NCBI RefSeq assembly: GCF_001949145.1
Contig: NW_019091369.1
Coordinates: 1,791,807-1,855,806, forward strand
Reading direction: 5' to 3'
Source: Acanthaster planci
Lineage: Eukaryota > Echinodermata > Asteroidea > Valvatida > Acanthasteridae
Length of the DNA: 64,000 bases
Shown here: positions 57,572-64,000 of the stretch, piece by piece
Layout of the letters: each line of letters starts with the position of its first letter
Position numbering within the stretch: position 1 is the stretch's first letter
Made by a program: the position numbers and the translations under genes
The notes under the pieces: model-generated
What the model was told of the DNA's origin: nothing
The model's input: only the letters and a program-made list of their open reading frames with translations
Databases searched by the model: none

Positions 57572-60500
57572 ATGTCGAAGAGAAAGGGCAAAGCCCCAGT
57601 CCAGTTGAACCCGTCCAAACGTTGGCTGCTGTCATGGGACATGAACGATGGCAAGCAGCCGGGAGCATCCACCAGCCACGGCGGCACTGTCACAATGCCA
57701 TCAGATGCCCCAGAGACAGTCTTGGATGTTGCTTGTGGACCGAGAAGCTCAGAGAGCATTGGAGACCCAGTCAGTGCCAAATCCAAGGTGTGCTTTCAAA
57801 CTTTCCACGTTTCATTTCTGTTATATCGGGCCATTTGAGCTACGTTAAACAGCATTTCATGAGTCACATCAAAGGATAAAGGATTTGTAAGAAATCTGAG
57901 TTCTGTCATGACCAGTTAAAGATATCCCCTGGAGGTAAGAAATGATAAATGCTATTTGACAAGCCATTTAATCACAATGCCGGTATTCGCAGTTTACATG
58001 CAAACTGCATGTTCAATACTGAACGATGTCTATGCAATCTGTGTTCTGAATCGGGAAACAGTTTTTCAATTTAAAAGTGGCTTTGTTTACATCTATAGAT
58101 ACAGGCTCCGCCCCACCACATCACGCCGTCAGAGTACCAGACCCTGTGGGAGAGGGCTGACTACAGTATCACCATTCACGAACACTGCCCCCAGGGGGAC
58201 CTGGCCTGCCGCTTGGGCCAGATCGCGCTCGGTCTAGCTCCCCACCGTCTGTCCAAGCAATCGGAGCCGACGACGAGCCTTGAAATATCTGCCGTTAATT
58301 CTGAAGGTGAGGGATGCGATGACCTAGTGCCTGATGCTCTCCCCAAGCAGATCCCCAGAGGGCGCTGTTCGCTGTTTATCAGCTCCGTCGGGCCGCATTA
58401 TCTGGTGTTCGACTACGCGCCAGATAACGTGGAGAATGCGCCGAACGGTTTATCGTCAAGGGTGTACTTCTGTCTCAAGGCAGCTGTGCTGAACGAACCG
58501 CCCGTCTCATGTTTGGACAGTGTAGAACACGTCTGCCACCATCATAAGTCAAAGGTGAGTTCCCGAGGCATCAAACAAAAGGCCAACAGATGACTGACAC
58601 AGCTACGGTACATAAGAAATCTCGAATTATCATTTTTGATATGTGTACAAGTGGAAGTGTATTAACTATTCTCAGTTATTGCTGCAAACAATACTTGGTG
58701 TAAGACCGAGACTTTCAAAGATTATTCTCCTAAATTGCAGGTAGCAGTTCTCAGACCGGATGTTGTTAAACTCAGTACGTTTATAAATTTGGCGTACAGA
58801 AATGGAGAAAATATACCAAGGCCCCAAGGTTCCAATATTCCTTGTATTTCTTGACACTTACCGAGCTATGTGTCTACACTAATTTACTTAACAATAGGGC
58901 TGTGCCGAATATTCGAATATTGTTTTCCAAATTTGACTATTTGAATGCAAGATTCATAAAAAGGAAGGGAGAATTTTCTTTTGTTTTAAATGAGAAAAAT
59001 TGCACTATGGAGGCTTGTTTCAAGCAGATTCAAATGAAAGCAACAGAAATCATACAACACCTCAACAAGTAAATTATTCATTAAACAATTTAAAAGGAAT
59101 AGAAATTTTCAACAGGGCAAGAAGTACTGTTCATCTCTTAAATCTTGCTAAATCGTGGCTGGAGATACTCCTAGATGTGAGAAGCTATTATACTGATTGT
59201 AAAGTACAACTGCGTGCATTATTGCAACCAATTTTGTAAATGGTCTGTCAATCTGCCAGTTGGTAAGACTGAATATTCGGATATTCAAATGAATTGAAGG
59301 TCAAATATTCGAACAGCGAATTGTTCAAGCAGACTCGGCCCTACTCAACAAATAACAAACAATAAACACAGACAGATCACGGCTCCGTAGTTTGTTGAAA
59401 ACAGCCACAAAAACTCCTTTTTGTCTCATGTTGCAGGTGAAACTAATCCGTCACGGCTACGATTCAAAGACTGGTCGGCTGTCTCTGTCCATCTGCCTCT
59501 TGCGGCCGGCGTTAGCCGTACCCAAGTTTGCCTCAGAGCCGGTCAGACGGCTGGACTTCGCGTATCACATGCAGAACCTGATGCACTGGCTGCACGGGTT
59601 CCAGGCACCAGGTATGTGCAAAGGCCATTACTTGTCAGTGGCTACATTCGAAAGTTATGGCTACAGCTGGAGATAGCACATGGGCCTTTGGTAGCCACTG
59701 GCTAGTGGCTGCAGCTGTGACTGGCTGTAGCTTCTTCCCATGTAAATGTATGTGTCTTCCTCCCTGGGCAAGTTTGCTAGAATACTTCCCGAAAACTCCA
59801 AAATCCTCCACTCTGCGTTATACATGTACATTCAACGGCACATTGCAGCTTTCCTTCCCTGATCTTTCAAAATCCAAGCCAAGGTTTTGATAGACTTTGA
59901 AGGGTTTTGAAACTTTGAGTAGTTGCAAATGTAATAAGGAAACTACAGAAATAAAATAGATGCACAGTTTTTCAAGTACAAGAGAACCACAGAACTTGGA
60001 ACTTTTTTCTGTGAAGAGTTTTGCTCGATGAGATGGGATACCCCGTAAAATGCCCCAAGCTTCTTTGCGACACTTGCCAAAGAGAGTCATTCTCCGTTCT
60101 ACACAATCGCACAGCTCCACGCCAGGTTCCGACCTCCAAACGGCACGACTTCAACCAGCTCTTTGACGCCGTGCGCCGCCGCCACGCGGAAAGCGGCAAC
60201 CACGCCATTGCCCTGACAATCCAGCTGCAGCACCCCTGCCTGGTGCCCACGCTGCGGGAGTACCAGCGGCAGGCGGTCAGCTGGATGCTGCAGAAGGAAG
60301 GGTTCAGGGAGAGGAAGGACGAGAAGGAGGGGGCGGAGCTTGGAACCAGAGAGAGTGGGAGGCTGCACTGCATGTGGTCAGAGCTGCAGCTGGCTGACCA
60401 GACTCTGTTTTACAATTACCACAGCGGCCAGTGAGTTGCAAAACCTTGTTACTCCTTTGTAATTTGAACAAGAATCGACAGATTTTCATTTTTTATACCG

Positions 60501-63500
60501 ACATTTGTTGCTAGTCAGTATACCCTAACTGCCCCAAAACCTGCCGTACTCCGACAGCAGGTTTGGTGAGGTTTTGGCAGCTTGATGATGATGAACTTGC
60601 TGATGAAACTTGGAATGAAAGGCCCAGGGAGATGGTGTTGGATTCTGTGTGAGTTGGGACACACAGGAGTCATTGTGTGTAGTGCATGGCTTGCTGTACC
60701 AATTGTTGGACTATGCTTGATTTTGTCAGGTTTGGTACTGTTCAGTGCAAGTCATCCTATACTGCATAGACCCATCCATACCGTATCACTCAAACTCCAA
60801 CGGGCTCATTCTGTTGGAGTTGATCAGGTTTGGTACAGTAACCTGCATGTACAAGTACATAGACAAGTACATGAACCTGTCAGATTTGGTGAGGTTCAGT
60901 ATGCTTTCTAGTGCAGGAGCCTAGGGGGTTGGGACTAAGCGGCTGATAAACTGTAAGATACTTCTACCCTGTATTTTATGTCATTTTTGCCGAGGTGTAC
61001 TTAGCTTCTCTATTACAATTAACCATGTCACTCAAACAATGCATTACTCTAAAATTTGTGCTGGTCTGTTAGAGTTGTGAGCTGTTTTGTCAGAGGGTAC
61101 AGGGGGTTTGATAAGGGAGTAACCTGCCATGAATTCTACCAACAGTCTCGCTTTGCCTGCCTGCTGATGGTCACCTGTTCAAGAAAATCCAGAACTTGAA
61201 GATGTTTGCCTCAAGACATTTGCCCTGTGGGTAATTCCAGAAATTAGGGGTCCAAAAGTGTGACATTTTTGTGTCCCTGTTACATCTGACCTTTTTTATC
61301 TGACATGGAAATATCACCAGAATTTATTTCAAATTATTACTATTTGTTTGCAGGCAATTTGCATTAATTTGTCACTCTTGGAATAAAAAAATGTGTTCTG
61401 AACTTACAAAATCATATGTCAGAAGTGACAGGGACACGAATAAAATGGACCCCTAATTTCTGGAATTACCCCTGTTGTTGTTGTTGTTTTGTTTTAATGG
61501 TGCTTTCAGCATCTCAGGCTATTTGCGACAATATCTGTACGTTTATTCATACACTTTATTAATCAACATCACATTACGGAGTTAGGAAGAAGGTCCAGTT
61601 TTAGAGGCAGGAGGAAACCGGAGTATCCGGAGAAAACCTGCGAGAGCGAGTATGGACTGGAAACCAAATGCACTTAAAGCCTGGGCCAAGCCGGGCCTCA
61701 AACCCGGGCCTCATTGGTGCAAAGCGAGGAAAGAACCGCTACGGTCACCCGCTCCTCCCAATTACCCCTGTACCTGACTGTCTTGTTTTGTATGCCCTGT
61801 CAGATTCACCAGGCAGCGCTTCACCCAGCTGCCCCCCTTTCCAGGAGGCATCCTGGCCGACGAGATGGGCTTGGGCAAGACGGTGGAGGTTCTGGCTTGC
61901 ATCCTCGCCCACCCGAGGTATCAGGCCGCACCCACCCCGAGTGAGACCAACGACGCAAGCGTAGACAAAGAGGGGGGTCCACATCCCACCTGTGCTCTCA
62001 CAGTTGTAGATGACAAGCCTTCGAACTCCAGTCGATGCGTATCCGAGGCAGGAACATCGGACACCGAGTGTTTGTCAAATGCAGCTCTTCGAGAGGAAAT
62101 GCGGGAGGTTGTTGGTAGGGTTGCACAAGAAGGTAACGCCGTAAAAGCCAAAGCCGGAAGCACCAGTACAGGTCCAGGGCCAATGGATCAAAGTACAGTA
62201 GGAACCTTGCAGCAGGCAGAGACTAAGTTGGAAGGTCCTCTTCATTCGTCTGGTGGAGGAAAGGCTGCGTTTTCCGACTCAGGTGTAATTGCTTCACAGC
62301 CTGATATGTCACAGCATTCTCAGGAAACTTGCAGCCTTAGAACGGTGGATTCCAGCTCAGGGATGCATGCAGAGAGAACTTCGTCTGTGGTAAGCATCGC
62401 TAACCCCGAGGCTCAGCCCAGAAGAAAAGAACAAATATCAGCATCTGTAACTAAGACCGAGGACACAGGTGGTCCCGATCAGTTATCAACTACCTCAGTG
62501 CAAGCAAAACATCTCCAGACTGAGGACTTTATCAAGCCAGGGTCTGTCAGTTCAGCTGTGCTTTTAGATGACATGCCTTCAGGAAGCAAGCATCCGATGT
62601 CCCAACAGAGAGCACTGGTGTCCAAAATTTTAGAAACGGCAGAGACAAAACTCACTCTGGACCTGGACAGTGCAGAGATACATGTGAAAGGCGAAGATGG
62701 AAACCCATGTGTACCTGAGAACGTAGAACCTCCGATGGCAAAGAGCACAGACCAGTCCGTACATGCAGCTTCGGAGGATGAGTGTGCCAGTCCAAGACAG
62801 CCATCGGAGACATCGCCTCCATCAGATCAGCAGAGTACAGCAGCAACCACCTCTGCAGAAGTTGGAGGAGACGCCAGCAAATCGTCGAAGAAACCCAAAA
62901 AGAAGGCAGCCCCCAGGAGACCGCCCCCGAACCCCTACCTGAGGCCGGCGAGCCGAGAGCCGCCCAAGTTCCGCTTCGAGTGCATCTGCGGGGTGCGGGA
63001 GGGAGAGCTGGACCCAGAGCGCAGCATCCAGTGCCGGCAGTGCGGGGGTTGGCAGCACAGCCGATGCGTGAACTACAGCAAGGAGTTCTTGGGGAGCAAG
63101 GGCTACCTCTGTCCGATGTGCTGCATGGAGCAGGTGGGCATTTTGTCTTCAAGAGTTGTAATCCAGTCGCTGACAAGTCCGCCAACCTGTCATGTCAACG
63201 GTTTGGTCACAATGACAGTAGATGAACAGTAACGAAGGACAGAAACAGATACCTTTGTCATGGTTCTTTCTAGTAGCTAGTGACTTGACTTGAGCTCAGA
63301 GACCAGTCGACTTGTGGATGACTAGTGATTGACTTGTGATAACACGCCTTAAAGACTTGTGACTATAATTTGTGATAAAATTTAAATGTTGTACAAGAAG
63401 GTAGAACTTTGCAGATGTCTTATTTCTGCAAGCTGTAATTAGAGTTGACCAACACAGGGAAAAGGTTGTCATCTTCAACACTAACCAAGTTCTTGTTCAG

Positions 63501-63980
63501 AATGGAACTGTTTCTTGAACAAGTTTTTTTGCGGAACTTCTAGAAATCCTTGCCCATAGAATCTGGTGGTATATTTCATACCGTCCAAATCTTGATTTGA
63601 TTGGATTTCTTCATCTGTAGCCTGCAGTGCCGTCTGGAGCTACTTTGATCGTATCCCCTACAACCATCTGCCATCAGTGGATCGACGAGATCAACAGACA
63701 CATACAGTCCCAGACCCTCAACGTACTGGTAAGGAGCCCGTCCATTATCTCGGCTAACCAACTTTCTCCAGAAAGTTACCCGTAAATCGTTTATTCATCA
63801 CAGCGTTATCAGTCATGGTTTTTTACCGTTTATCATTTAAACTTGTCCTGAAGGTGTATAACGGCGTAAAGAAGCACGGCTTCTTCCAGCCTTGGATGCT
63901 AGCCAAGCATGACATCGTCATCACGACCTACAACACACTACGGACGGAACTGAACTACGTCGATCTGCCTCACACAAACA
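57572..63980 (+). CDS. SHPRH: SHPRH: SNF2-type ATPase / E3 ubiquitin ligase, 5' part (runs off window)
   Basis: Exons are 57572-57787, 58099-58554, 59437-59611, 60115-60430, 61804-63133, 63621-63728 and 63854-63980, with all phases joining. They cover the first 909 residues plus one base, and the last donor (ACA|GTAAGG) points to more exons. SHPRH is a nuclear RING ligase that polyubiquitinates PCNA in post-replication repair. The start MSKRKGKAPVQL resembles the family N-terminus. The motif I exon has LADEMGLGKTVEVLA (Lys413), then a long insert with a PHD finger (Cys781 to about 828), then LIVSPTTICHQWIDEINRH and KHDIVITTYNTLRTELNYVD. DEAQ, RING and helicase C parts lie outside the window. 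The linker-histone (H15) domain of vertebrate SHPRH is not recognisable (see findings). Confidence 0.94.
58895..59343. mobile_element. Non-autonomous hAT-like element in SHPRH intron 2
   Basis: The left end TAGGGCTGTGCCGAATATTC and the right end (complement TAGGGCCGAG...CGAATATT) share terminal TAGGGC and an inner CGAATATT. The flanks are CTTAACAA (58887-58894) and CTCAACAA (59344-59351), an 8-bp duplication with one mismatch, as expected for hAT insertion. It is 449 bp with no transposase. Confidence 0.75.
61229..61470. mobile_element. MITE with about 55-bp terminal inverted repeats in SHPRH intron 4
   Basis: The left end GGGTAATTCCAGAAATTAGG and then GGTCC...GTGTCCCTGT are matched in reverse complement at the right end (ACAGGGACAC...GGACCCC, then TAATTTCTGGAATTACC). 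The flanking CTGT on both sides is a plausible 4-5-bp target duplication. There is no coding capacity. Confidence 0.8.
61580..61760 (-). mobile_element. Diverged tRNA-derived SINE related to family S1
   Basis: It shares CAGTTTTAGAGGCAGGAGGAA and the tRNA-like head (complement GGTTCTTTCCTCGC...GGGTTTGAGG) with the S1 copies. The B box is mutated. It ends 44 bp before SHPRH exon 5, so it may supply part of that exon's upstream splice region. Confidence 0.6.
61804..63133 (+). CDS. SHPRH: SHPRH exon 5: Walker A, disordered insert and PHD finger
   Basis: One 1330-bp exon encodes motif I, then about 360 residues rich in Ser, Thr, Glu and Pro, a basic PKKKAAPRRPPP stretch and the PHD finger FECICGVREG...IQCRQCGGWQHSRCVNY...YLCPMCC. 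The donor is CAG|GTGGGC in phase 0. An insert between motifs I and Ia is typical of SHPRH. Confidence 0.93.
63296..63370 (+). repeat. Short GACTTGTGAT-type repeat stretch
   Basis: Words CGACTTGTGGATGACTAG, GTGATTGACTTGTGAT and AAAGACTTGTGACT recur at roughly 11-bp spacing in SHPRH intron 5, like the 30.6-kb array. Confidence 0.55.
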
Positions 63981-64000
63981 GTAAGGTCCAACGACAGTGA

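Noticed and set aside
62652-63185. Minus-strand 177-residue frame
   Set aside because: Shadow of SHPRH exon 5, whose plus frame carries the PHD finger.

Overview
This is animal nuclear DNA. The genes are split into short exons with GT..AG introns, there are tRNA-derived SINEs, non-autonomous DNA transposons and microsatellites, and one 903-base assembly gap (36711-37613). The gene content (a class C glutamate-type receptor, CDK5RAP1, LAS1L, SHPRH and a DUF4062/NACHT-like STAND NTPase) fits a marine invertebrate, most likely a non-vertebrate deuterostome such as an echinoderm. The sequence alone does not settle the species.

Layout. About 3.3 kb of gene-free DNA holds a 39-bp tandem repeat. 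At 3340-10889 (+) lies a complete metabotropic-glutamate-receptor-like gene in three coding exons. About 10 kb without a recognisable gene follows (10890-21038), with fold-back elements and dispersed repeats. At 21039-38534 (-) lies CDK5RAP1, a mitochondrial tRNA methylthiotransferase, in ten exons whose phases all join. At 40186-49154 (-) lies a multi-exon gene for a STAND-type NTPase with an N-terminal DUF4062 region and a C-terminal block rich in CxxC knuckles. Its four most 5' exons are tentative. LAS1L (49427-55196, +, twelve exons) starts head-to-head with it, 272 bp away. SHPRH (57572-63980, +) is 5'-complete and runs off the right edge.

The genes do not form a pathway. LAS1L (pre-rRNA processing nuclease), CDK5RAP1 (tRNA modification) and SHPRH (DNA-damage-tolerance ubiquitin ligase/ATPase) are housekeeping genes. 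The receptor is a signalling gene. The STAND protein is of unknown role and is the least understood gene here.

The most interesting points are these. The receptor keeps the residues that hold the amino-acid backbone of a ligand but lacks those that hold the glutamate side chain. The STAND protein has an unusual architecture. The SHPRH homologue has no recognisable linker-histone domain in its helicase insert. Several unclassified repeat families recur across the window, including a hAT-like element with a near-perfect 8-bp duplication. Exon limits were assigned by eye from splice consensus, reading-frame phase and protein similarity, and were not checked against transcripts.
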